Shown here in pieces: positions 53,754-64,000 of a DNA stretch of 64,000 bases. The notes below the pieces were generated by a model. It ran no database searches. It saw only the letters and a program-made list of their open reading frames with translations, and was not told where the DNA came from. Numbering within the stretch: the first letter of the stretch is position 1; every line of letters begins with the position of its first letter. This DNA is from a candidate division KSB1 bacterium (GTDB lineage Bacteria; Electryoneota; RPQS01), in NCBI GenBank assembly GCA_016214895.1, contig JACRMR010000012.1, forward strand, positions 62,001 to 126,000, written 5' to 3'. A program made the translations under genes and the position numbers.

Positions 53754-55604
53754 TCACAGATTCCAACCAAATCCGATGCGCGTTTCGAAGCGATCTGCGG
53801 CCCGCGACTTCGTGAAAGTTGCGCCTTCCCCGTACAGCCACAAGTTTTCCAGTGCTTCAAAGCTCGCCCGCACGCCAAGTCTCGTGGTCCGCTCAAACCG
53901 TCCTGCCAAAAACGGCGCGTCAGCCTTCGCGTCCCCGGCCGACGGCAGGTAGATATCCCCGCCGACATTCTCCGTCTCCGTGTTCGCGCCGTGATTCTGC
54001 CGCGAGGCGTGCAAAGTCAGGTAGAACGGATAGAACGAGCCCGTCAGCTCCGCCGTCATGAATTCACTGTTCGGCTCCAGCGTGTACCCCAGTGGTGAAT
54101 ACCAATGCGTGTACGTGTTCGTCGCGAAGAAGTGCGAATAGACAAATGGACGGATGTGCGTGTACTCCAGCTTGAGGTCAAAGTGATTCCAAACCTCGCG
54201 CGGCACGATCGTTTGCGTCCCGATCGTGTACGCCGATTTGTTCGTCACCGCAGAGTTCATGAGTTCACCGACAATGATGTCATCGAAGAGCGCTTCGCCG
54301 TAGAGCTTCAGCCCCGCCACCGGCCGCCACGTGCCGTCGAAGCTCATCAGGAAATTGTCCTTGTCGTCGTTCGAGTGCTGCACACTGTAAAGGAAGTTCA
54401 GCGGCGTCAGATAACCGAGCTGCACGCCGCGGTCGCCGTAGATCACGCTCTGACTAAAGGCCACGATCAGATTCCCGCGCGGCCTGATCTCCAGCCGCTG
54501 CGCGCTCAAGTACTTCTCACGATTCAGATAGCGCGCGCGACCGTCCGACGCGTAATACAACGTATCGCCCGGCAGCGACGATTGCAGAAAGCCGTGCAGA
54601 AACGTGTAATAGACCGCCGCCGAACTCCGCGGCCCTTCCGATTCAAACGCGCCGTCGAATCGCAGATAGTCAAACGGCGGATTCTTCGAGTTCAGGAACA
54701 GGCTGCCGAACTGCCCCGGTCCCCACTGAAATCGTCCGCGTCCCGCCGCCAGTGACAGATCTTTCCCGTACCATTGCACAAACGACTCAGAGGTATTGTA
54801 GCTGGTCGAGGCGTTGTGCTTGAGGTCCACCGATCCCCACTCGTCTTCATAGAGCTGCGACCGCGTATCATACGGCCCGTTTCCCGATTCCGTATGATCG
54901 CGGAAGTCCATCATGTACCGCAGCTTCCCCGCATACCCGCCTTCGACTCGAAGCCCACCCGTAAATCGCGAAATCTGTCCGCGATCGTCATCCGTCGAAA
55001 TCAGTTCGTAGCCGTAAACGGGGTTGATGGCGAAGCCCAGCTTTCCGCCAACGGATGTGCGATAAAGGTGAAATCCATCGCGATACACCCATGACAGCGA
55101 CGCGGTGCGATGAATCGTCGCCCCGCACCACCTCGACATCTGGCTCGTAAGCACAGTATCAATTGGTACGGATAGGTTCTCGGTTGAGCGTGACTCGCGG
55201 TCGAATCTGCGAGCTTCTCGTCCTGCGCGGGAGGGACTCCACGTGCTTCCACGCGCGAGCGATGGGGATCGCCAGCGGCGTCGGATCTGTAGCCACGGCC
55301 GCGATGAAGAAATCATCGGCATCGATCCCAAAGTCTCTCTACGAGAGACCAATTGGAGAATGCGCTCGTCAACTCGTGGAAACAGGATACCGTTCAACAC
55401 GCCCGGGTCGGGAAGTGTGTCGTACACGAAGGTGTCATCAATCGCTACCAGCACCTCGTGTGTGCGCCCGCCGCGCACGTGCCGTTTGGTCGAATCCTCC
55501 GGGATCGGCTGACCGCTGGCCAGCGAACTGAGTAACAAGGCAAGCAGCAGCACCACCACCCCCCGGCCCCAAAATTGCACATTTCGACTGAACCACGAAC
55601 CCAT
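53754..55604 (-). CDS. Wzi-like outer-membrane beta-barrel, with an internal frame displacement
   Basis: A 616-residue exported protein: signal peptide (VVVLLLALLLSSLASG), then a long beta-barrel. The C-terminal 400 residues resemble capsule-assembly Wzi-type porins, with LAAGRGRFQWGPGQFGSLFL and YGDRGVQLGYLTPLNFLYSV. Residues about 95-150 are R/S/W-rich and unlike the rest. In the same DNA another minus-strand frame reads FGIDADDFFIAAVATDPTPL, clearly protein-like. So the gene contains a frameshift and probably a second one restoring frame. It may be a real indel or a sequencing error. It starts an operon with SDR and selenoprotein. Confidence 0.7.
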   Translation of the reverse strand: MGSWFSRNVQFWGRGVVVLLLALLLSSLASGQPIPEDSTKRHVRGGRTHEVLVAIDDTFVYDTLPDPGVLNGILFPRVDERILQLVSRRETLGSMPMISSSRPWLQIRRRWRSPSLARGSTWSPSRAGREARRFDRESRSTENLSVPIDTVLTSQMSRWCGATIHRTASLSWVYRDGFHLYRTSVGGKLGFAINPVYGYELISTDDDRGQISRFTGGLRVEGGYAGKLRYMMDFRDHTESGNGPYDTRSQLYEDEWGSVDLKHNASTSYNTSESFVQWYGKDLSLAAGRGRFQWGPGQFGSLFLNSKNPPFDYLRFDGAFESEGPRSSAAVYYTFLHGFLQSSLPGDTLYYASDGRARYLNREKYLSAQRLEIRPRGNLIVAFSQSVIYGDRGVQLGYLTPLNFLYSVQHSNDDKDNFLMSFDGTWRPVAGLKLYGEALFDDIIVGELMNSAVTNKSAYTIGTQTIVPREVWNHFDLKLEYTHIRPFVYSHFFATNTYTHWYSPLGYTLEPNSEFMTAELTGSFYPFYLTLHASRQNHGANTETENVGGDIYLPSAGDAKADAPFLAGRFERTTRLGVRASFEALENLWLYGEGATFTKSRAADRFETRIGFGWNL

Positions 55605-55612
55605 TTTAGACT

Positions 55613-56791
55613 ATGCGCCTCTGTTCAACTGAAGACCTCAGACCCGGGATGAAGATCGCCCGCGATATCTGCGATGAGCAGCTCGAACTCATCGCCGCGG
55701 CCGGACTCGTGCTCGATATGAAAGCCATTTCCCGGCTGGTCATTCTGGAAGTTCAGGATGTGTATGTCGATGAAGCGGGAACCGAAGATATCGTACCCGC
55801 CGAAATGGTAAGTGATCTGACCCGGCGCAAAACCCACAAACTGCTCAAACGCACCTTCGACGACCTGCTGAACATCGCCGACTTGGCCGACCTTGCGGGG
55901 CAGGACGTCATGACCGTGTTGCAGTATGACGACCGCTATTCCAACGCCGTCAAACTGCAGAGCTTCCGCGAAGTCATCCACACCACCATCGACGACCTGC
56001 TCAAGCTTAACGTCAATACGTTCGAGACGCCGCTCGTCCGCAACTACCTGAATCGCAGCTATGAGCACGCGCTGAATGTCTCGATTCTGGCGATCATGCT
56101 GGGCCGCGCATTCCACTTCTCGCCCGATGAACTGATCGTGCTCGGCACCGCATCCATGCTGCATGACCTCGGCAAACACGTCTTTCCCGCGTTAATCAAC
56201 CGGCCATTGCGCGACCTGAATCCTGAAGAACACAGGCAACTGCATCTGCATCCCGACGCCGGTGCGCTGATCGTCTCCAAGACCGCGCAAAACGCCACGC
56301 TCGAACTCGCCGCCATCCGCCAGCACCACGAGCAACCCGATGGCCGCGGCTATCCCGGCAAACTCACCTCGTCCAACGATGCGCCGCTCAAAGCCCGCGT
56401 CGTGTGGCCGTCCGAGATCTTCCGGATGGCCGAGATTCTCGCCGTCGCCAATGCCTACGACAATCTCATCAATGGCGATCTGCAGGTCCCGCCCATGTCC
56501 CCGGCAAAGGCGTGCGAATGCCTCGTGCGCGGCGCCGGATCACTCTACAATCGGGCGGTCGTCTCCAAAGCATGCGAGCTGATCAACATCTACCCCGCCG
56601 GCTCCATCATCGAAGTCACCGTCGGCGACGCACACTTCGCCCCGGGCTGCCGGGGTGTCGTCCGGCGCAGCGCCGGCACCAACTTCCGCAAACCCGAAGT
56701 GCTGATGATCTGGGATCCGCGCGGCGCTCGCCAGACCCCGCGAATTCTTGACCTGAACCGCCATCCCGGAGTCCAGATTTCGCTGGTTTAA
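55613..56791 (+). CDS. HD-GYP domain protein (candidate c-di-GMP phosphodiesterase)
   Basis: A 392-residue protein. Residues 1-50 resemble the N-terminal module of HD-GYP proteins (EDLRPGMKIARDI). The HD-GYP domain (about 145-320) has YEHALNVSILAIMLGR, SMLHDLGKHVF, HLHPDAGALIVSKTA and HHEQPDGRGYPGKL, with the HD and GYP residues present. The C-terminal part (320-392) is a beta-strand domain of unknown role. Family function: hydrolysis of c-di-GMP, fitting the many pili and surface proteins here. The ATG is only 8 bp from the divergent Wzi-like gene. Confidence 0.9.
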   Translation: MRLCSTEDLRPGMKIARDICDEQLELIAAAGLVLDMKAISRLVILEVQDVYVDEAGTEDIVPAEMVSDLTRRKTHKLLKRTFDDLLNIADLADLAGQDVMTVLQYDDRYSNAVKLQSFREVIHTTIDDLLKLNVNTFETPLVRNYLNRSYEHALNVSILAIMLGRAFHFSPDELIVLGTASMLHDLGKHVFPALINRPLRDLNPEEHRQLHLHPDAGALIVSKTAQNATLELAAIRQHHEQPDGRGYPGKLTSSNDAPLKARVVWPSEIFRMAEILAVANAYDNLINGDLQVPPMSPAKACECLVRGAGSLYNRAVVSKACELINIYPAGSIIEVTVGDAHFAPGCRGVVRRSAGTNFRKPEVLMIWDPRGARQTPRILDLNRHPGVQISLV

Positions 56792-56878
56792 CCCCGAACC
56801 GCCCCCCAATCCCGGATTCCCGCAGAAGATAGAGATTCCCGCCCCCAATCGCAAGCCCGCGACCGCGTCGCCCAACGC

Positions 56879-56907
56879 AAAACGGGCAGGCCCCGCGACC
56901 TACCCGT
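56879..56907 (-). terminator. Terminator after the cysteine-rich exported protein gene
   Basis: 9-bp stem (56882-56890 with 56899-56907, one G-U pair), 8-nt loop, then TTTGCG on the minus strand. A second perfect hairpin with a TTCG loop (56923-56940) sits between it and the gene stop. The T-run is short. Confidence 0.6.
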
Positions 56908-56953
56908 CGAACCACAAACATGCCGCCGGTTCGCCGGCGGATTCGCGTCTGCT

Positions 56954-57508
56954 TTAGTCGCCCTTGGATTCCTGCTTCACGGCCGGGGCAGCCTTAATCA
57001 GCGCCAGCTCCGCCTTGTAGCGGTCCAACGCCGACATCTTGGTCAGCTGCGTGTGGCAGGCGTCGCTGCAACAGTAAAGTGCCACGCCGTTCTCAAGGAT
57101 GACGGGGGTCTTCGTCTCCACCGTGAACTTCTTGCCACAGGCACACGTGGCCATCTTCGTGCCTTCCTTGTCTTCCACTTCCTTGGCATTCGCCCACAGG
57201 TCCGGGACTTTCAGATCCCACGCCTTCTTCCACGTGGCCATCATCGCCGTAGACTCTTCTTTCGTTGCCTTCGACGCGTGGTCGTGGCACTCCGGCGAAC
57301 AGCAGTACATGTCGGTGCCCTCGGCGGACAACGACGGCGACTTATCGCTCACCGGGAACTCCTTCGTGCAACCACACAGGCCGGTGCGCTCGCCGGTCGT
57401 CGTCATCTTGAACACGTTGTTGCCAGGCTTCACCGTGGTCAAGTCGCCGGCGAACACCAGACTACAGACGCACGCCGTTACCAAAACACCGATTAAATAG
57501 CTCCGCAT
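56954..57508 (-). CDS. Exported cysteine-rich protein with a duplicated metal-binding-like domain
   Basis: A 184-residue protein with a signal peptide (YLIGVLVTACVCSLVFA). The mature part contains two copies of a unit of about 40 residues: TGLCGCTKEF...DMYCCSPECHDH and MATCACGKKF...ALYCCSDACHTQ. Each copy gives a CxC pair and a CCxxxC block with a nearby His, well suited to bind zinc, copper or an Fe-S cluster. AAGGAGGCAAAGAGG before the ATG at 57508 is an ideal ribosome site. I do not recognise a named family; TRASH-like heavy-metal domains are the closest idea. Confidence 0.75.
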   Translation of the reverse strand: MRSYLIGVLVTACVCSLVFAGDLTTVKPGNNVFKMTTTGERTGLCGCTKEFPVSDKSPSLSAEGTDMYCCSPECHDHASKATKEESTAMMATWKKAWDLKVPDLWANAKEVEDKEGTKMATCACGKKFTVETKTPVILENGVALYCCSDACHTQLTKMSALDRYKAELALIKAAPAVKQESKGD

Positions 57509-57638
57509 CCTCTTTGCCTCCTTCTGTTCCAAAGTGGATTCCTCGTTCTCGGCCCGACGGGCCGAACCCTGTCACTTCGAGCCATGGCGCATGAACCCGC
57601 GGGGTGTTCCTACCTCGGCCCATGCTATACATTGCTGT

Positions 57639-57667
57639 ATAATACTCATTATTACCGGGAAATTCAA
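57639..57667 (-). promoter_or_regulatory. Sigma-70 promoter of the cysteine-rich protein gene
   Basis: Minus strand TTGAAT (57662-57667), 17-bp spacer, TATTAT (57639-57644). Leader of about 120 nt to the ATG at 57508. The 57509-57830 gap holds nothing else recognisable. Confidence 0.6.
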
Positions 57668-57830
57668 GAACTCACGAATAATATTGTCCGCCTCGCAATA
57701 CAGAGAAGGACCAACATCTAAAGTTATTAATTATATGTGTTTATGTCTTAGCGCGTAGTGCGTCAGGAGCAGCCGATGGTCGGATCCATGCATCCACCCC
57801 GGTCACCCAACTGCGTCTCCAATTGCCGTC

Positions 57831-58452
57831 TCATGGTCTCTCGGATGAAGCCGAACCAAAGGTCCGAACAGCGCCGCGGTCCAATACCAAACAAGCCGCT
57901 CCGCGGGCAATCGCTTCCGCCTCCGTCCGCACGAGGAGGTACGAAACTAATGCTTTCTGGCCGCTATACGCGCACATCACGCCATAGGGGACCTCGCCGT
58001 CTTTGATATCCTGAAGCAACGGCCGACGATAGACACTGTCTCCCTTGTAGCCGGGGTCCATGACCGCGATCACGAGCTTATCTTCCGCTGGCGACGGTAT
58101 CGCCCGCAGCAGTTCACGCCGAAAGCGGTCATTCCGCGTCTGCGAACGCACGATGTCGCGTGACTTGTCGTACACCGCCGCAAGATCAAACGCGAACCAG
58201 ACTGCGAGGCCGGCTGCGATGAAGACAAACCTCGATCGATGATCCCAGCCACACAATAGCGGTTTCAAGCAAAGTGCTACCGCGATCGAACCGAGAGCGA
58301 GCGACCTCACTAAGTCGGCCTCGGTCAGATGAGGCATGAAGAACACGGGTCCCTGCGCCCGCGATGGCAACTGCAACGGGCAGTACGCGCGGCCAGCGCA
58401 CCGGCCGGTCGGAGACTGACGCCGCGGCGCCCGGGGTGCTCAGACTGTTCAT
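57831..58452 (-). pseudogene. Frameshifted, N-terminally truncated paralog of the adjacent membrane protein
   Basis: The frame from 58376 to 57831 encodes GPVFFMPHLTEADLVRSLAL and RELLRAIPSPAEDKLVIAVM, which align with GPSLLFAHVNERNLTRSLSL and MDQVQQLMPRPPDRTVIFAA in the intact gene just upstream. The first codons lie in another frame starting at the ATG at 58452 (ATGA overlap with the upstream stop), reading PRVLPVAVAIAGAG, which corresponds to the helix before the shared motif. A one-base-type shift near 58360 joins them. Only the last third of the protein is left. Confidence 0.7.
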
Positions 58453-59933
58453 TCCTGTTTGTCACCTCGCGGAGGTACCTTGACTAACCCGTCCACGCTT
58501 ACCCAGAAATCCGGGTCGGGTCGCCCATCCGAAATCGAATCGAGAGAACTTACAACATAGAAGTCCGCACGAAAACCGGGCTCTCCATAGCGGTAACGCA
58601 ATCCCACGTCGCACGTGCCCGGCAGGTGCTGCCAGAATGGTTGATCGTACTCCGAGTAGCCGGGTGGTGCGTCCTCCGCGGCGAAGATCACCGTTCGATC
58701 CGGTGGCCGCGGCATCAACTGCTGTACCTGGTCCATGAACCTGCTCGCACGTTCGTGCATTCGCACAATGGCCACGGCTTTCTCCGCCATCGCCGCCTGT
58801 GACAGACCCAGCCAAACCCCGAACAGGCCAATGAGCAGCGCCCGACGTCGCTTCGATGCGTCAGACCACAGGGCGTTCGCTGCGATCGCCAACAGCAGTA
58901 TGCCCAACGAAAGCGAACGAGTCAGATTCCGCTCATTGACATGTGCGAACAGCAAGGACGGACCCTGAACCGCGATGAACAGTATTGTGAGGATCGCGAT
59001 CTGTCTGCCGCGACCCGCCAGGTACGCGCGCCAGATTCCGCATCCGGCGAGCAGCGCGATTAACAAGGTCAGCGAGACGGCGAGGCCGAGGATCCAGCCG
59101 CCTTCAACAAATACGCGAATCGTGGAAACCGGACACGCTAAGGCCCCGAACATCAGGGCGACATTTCGCGGGATGTTCAACCCCAGCGAAAACCGGTAAT
59201 CGACGTGTGAAGAGTCCGCGATGAACGGTAGCTCCTGCAGCACGAAGCGAATCAACAGGTAGAGGATCACGGCGACGGCGGCGGAAACCGCCGCCGTCAA
59301 ATGCCCGCGAGTGACTTGACGCAGTGGTCCCCGGCGAGTTCCAACGATCACGAAGGCGGCCGGTATGAGCGGTACGACGACTCCGGCTTCCTTCCCGAGG
59401 CAGGCCATCGCTGTGATCGCGGCTACACCTATCCAGTAGGGGCAAAGTCGCAACTTGCATCCGTCAAACCGTGCGCTCAGGTGGACCGCCATCACCACCG
59501 CCAGCGAGCAGAGGACGTCCCCCATCAGATCCGGCTCGCCGCCTAACACCTGACTCTGATGCAGGAGCAAGTCAGCTCCCGTCAGGGAGGCAGCTGTCGC
59601 ACTGAACCCGAATGACTCCGCGCAGCGCGCCATCGCAAACCCAAGCACGACAACCGCGATCAACTTGGACAACTGAACCCAAACCAGCGACTCGCCTGAG
59701 ACCAATACGAATGGCAGCACATGAAACGGCCGCCAGAACATCCCGAGCGGAGCCACAAATACCCGCCACAGCCCCTCGATGAAGCCGACGCCCGCCGATT
59801 GGGTTCGCACCAATTCGATCATCCCCCAATCGTCGTAGCTGGGCGGAATCCACAGGCAGCGAACATACTGCAAGCAGTAGAGCGCCGCCGCGATCCACAA
59901 GTAGCCATACGCCAGTCTCGGCTTCAGATTCAT
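58449..59933 (-). CDS. Multi-transmembrane protein, glycosyltransferase GT-C-like
   Basis: A 494-residue membrane protein with about 11 helices. It starts after a short loop with the acidic motif PPSYDDWGMIELVR between helices 1 and 2, where GT-C glycosyltransferases hold a catalytic Asp pair, and ends with a soluble domain (about 400-494) with GYSEYDQPFWQHLPGTCDVG. The family assignment rests on topology and the DD motif only. Its ATG at 59933 lies 7 bp beyond the rRNA operon terminator, with no ribosome site; a TTGACT/TATTTT pair overlaps the terminator. Confidence 0.65.
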   Translation of the reverse strand: MNLKPRLAYGYLWIAAALYCLQYVRCLWIPPSYDDWGMIELVRTQSAGVGFIEGLWRVFVAPLGMFWRPFHVLPFVLVSGESLVWVQLSKLIAVVVLGFAMARCAESFGFSATAASLTGADLLLHQSQVLGGEPDLMGDVLCSLAVVMAVHLSARFDGCKLRLCPYWIGVAAITAMACLGKEAGVVVPLIPAAFVIVGTRRGPLRQVTRGHLTAAVSAAVAVILYLLIRFVLQELPFIADSSHVDYRFSLGLNIPRNVALMFGALACPVSTIRVFVEGGWILGLAVSLTLLIALLAGCGIWRAYLAGRGRQIAILTILFIAVQGPSLLFAHVNERNLTRSLSLGILLLAIAANALWSDASKRRRALLIGLFGVWLGLSQAAMAEKAVAIVRMHERASRFMDQVQQLMPRPPDRTVIFAAEDAPPGYSEYDQPFWQHLPGTCDVGLRYRYGEPGFRADFYVVSSLDSISDGRPDPDFWVSVDGLVKVPPRGDKQE

Positions 59934-59937
59934 GGGA

Positions 59938-59976
59938 GCAAAAAAATAAGCCCTTGACTTTTGATAGTCAAGGGCT
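59938..59976 (-). terminator. Rho-independent terminator of the rRNA operon
   Basis: 10-bp perfect stem AGCCCTTGAC/GTCAAGGGCT (59949-59958 with 59967-59976), 8-nt loop, and an A/T run with six consecutive T residues on the minus strand, 14 bp after the 5S gene. Confidence 0.95.
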
Positions 59977-59989
59977 CATTCAAACAAAA

Positions 59990-60106
<117 letters not shown>

Positions 60107-60467
60107 ACCCACGGCGTGGGGTCTCTGCCGCGAAGATCCTACCCAAGGGGCAGGACCGTCCGGCATGCCCACGCGACAAACATTGCGGCTTGGCGATTCC
60201 ACCTGGCCCGATTACAGGTCCATGTCCGGAAGTCGAACAGCAAGCCGCGACTCACTGCGTGAGGGCATGGCCACCGCAGCCCGCCCCAAGGGACGGCGCT
60301 GTGCCACTCTGCCCGCACACAAAACCACGACAATCGGAAGTGACGACGAATCGTCAGACAATAAGGGCTCGTCAGGGAGATACCTGATCGAACTTAGATG
60401 AATCAAAAACAGCTAAAGCTGCATGGGACGACTTGATCGACGGTTTATGCGAAAAGAAAAAATAAAC
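60107..60467 (-). other. 23S-5S spacer (about 360 bp)
   Basis: Long spacer without a tRNA or open frame. Near 60441-60458 lies the 3' arm of the 23S processing stem. A hairpin TCCTGCCC/GGGTAGGA is present near 60137-60155. I see no other feature. Confidence 0.7.
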
Positions 60468-63381
<2,914 letters not shown>

Positions 63382-63553
63382 AAAATCTTTCCGCTTAAAC
63401 CGGTAGAACGATCAAATCGTCCCAAGCAGCTCTCAGCTATTTTCTAGTCACCCACGAACATTGATCAGAAAAACCGTGTCTGAAAAACTCCAAACACGAC
63501 TTTCTTACAAGTCGTTAGATTGATTTGTCTCTCGAGATTTAATTGCCCGTACA

Positions 63554-63577
63554 TTCGTTAGCTGGGTAGCTAACGAA
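63554..63577. other. Perfect hairpin in the tRNA-Ala/23S spacer
   Basis: 10-bp inverted repeat TTCGTTAGCT/AGCTAACGAA with a 4-nt loop in the 63382-63749 spacer. It is probably a processing or folding element of the precursor transcript; the rest of the spacer shows nothing recognisable. Confidence 0.5.
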
Positions 63578-63749
63578 GTACACTTCCGATTGTCAAAGAT
63601 CACATGCCGGTTGTGCCCCGGCACTCACATCCCGCCATTTAAGAGACGGGAGGAGGTACGAAAAAAAATCGAAATGCAGAAAAACGAAAATCGAAAAATC
63701 CCGCGCCCCCAAACCCAACGGGCAGGGAACAACAACGCTCCAACCATCG

Positions 63750-63822
63750 TGGAGCGTATCGGGATCGAACCGATGACCTCCGGCTTGCAAAGCCGGCGCT
63801 CTCCCAGCTGAGCTAACGCCCC
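63750..63822 (-). tRNA. tRNA-Ala (anticodon UGC)
   Basis: 73-nt cloverleaf: acceptor GGGGCGT/ACGCTCC with one G-U, D-arm TAGCTCAGCTGGGAGAGC, anticodon loop with TGC (GGCTTTGCAAGCC), T-arm TCGGTTCGATCCCGA, discriminator A, no encoded CCA. Standard position in the 16S-23S spacer. Confidence 0.97.
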
Positions 63823-63907
63823 AATCTCAACACCGGGCGTTCGCATCGTGGCCGACAGGCGGACGATGCAATCGGCCCCTACGATGAGGGGTGCCGGTTG
63901 ATTTCCG

Positions 63908-63981
<74 letters not shown>

Positions 63982-64000
63982 AAAAAAATGCGGTTCGCGG

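Overview
This 64 kb window is a moderately high-GC bacterial chromosome segment in which nearly all genes are on the minus strand. It suggests a Gram-negative, outer-membrane (diderm) bacterium. The evidence is the Kdo-LPS genes kdsA and kdsB, several outer-membrane beta-barrels and lipoproteins, a type IV pilus cluster, and a protein with a type IX secretion (Por) C-terminal sorting tail beside a GldA/F/G-type ABC system. That combination points to an uncultured FCB-group lineage of the Zixibacteria/KSB1/Calditrichaeota kind. The phylum is an inference; the 23S rRNA in the window would settle it.

Region 1 (1-20.9 kb, minus strand) is a large type IV pilus locus. In transcription order it reads pilB, a degenerate cyclase-like gene, pilT, pilC, pilS, pilR, pilA, then a second NtrC-family regulator, a roughly 1,800-residue lipoprotein made of bacterial Ig-like repeats, a small beta-barrel, the minor prepilins pilV-, pilW- and pilX-like, a TPR protein, and the start of a second pilT-like ATPase cut by the window edge. 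Consensus-like sigma-54 promoters lie upstream of pilB, pilA and the second NtrC gene, so the cluster looks like a sigma-54 pilus/adhesin regulon run by PilSR and an orphan NtrC protein.

Region 2 (21-33.9 kb) holds housekeeping and catabolic genes: ychF, a small exported protein, a DUF1385 protein, rpmE, tRNA-Pro, two 76-bp direct repeats with a transposase remnant, a plus-strand threonine-degradation unit (tdh, APC permease, kbl), a solitary DNA methyltransferase, proline dehydrogenase, ridA and a deoxynucleoside kinase. Region 3 (33.9-46.4 kb) has folK, folB, kdsA, pyrG, kdsB and gatC in a tight operon, a heterodimeric ABC exporter pair, a DUF4340 protein and the GldG/GldF/GldA-like transporter.

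Region 4 (46.6-58.5 kb) has a PEGA-domain Ser/Thr kinase, a GAF-NtrC regulator, a lipoprotein, a type IX-secreted protein, a Wzi-like outer-membrane protein with an SDR enzyme, an HD-GYP protein and a cysteine-rich exported protein. Its most notable gene is a very small SelW/Rdx-family selenoprotein: an in-frame TGA sits in a CxxU motif and is followed at the right distance by a SECIS-like hairpin, so a standard gene caller truncates it. Region 5 (57.8-64 kb) has a multi-TM membrane protein with a frameshifted paralogous remnant, then an rRNA operon on the minus strand (tRNA-Ile, tRNA-Ala, 23S, 5S) whose 16S gene lies beyond the window.
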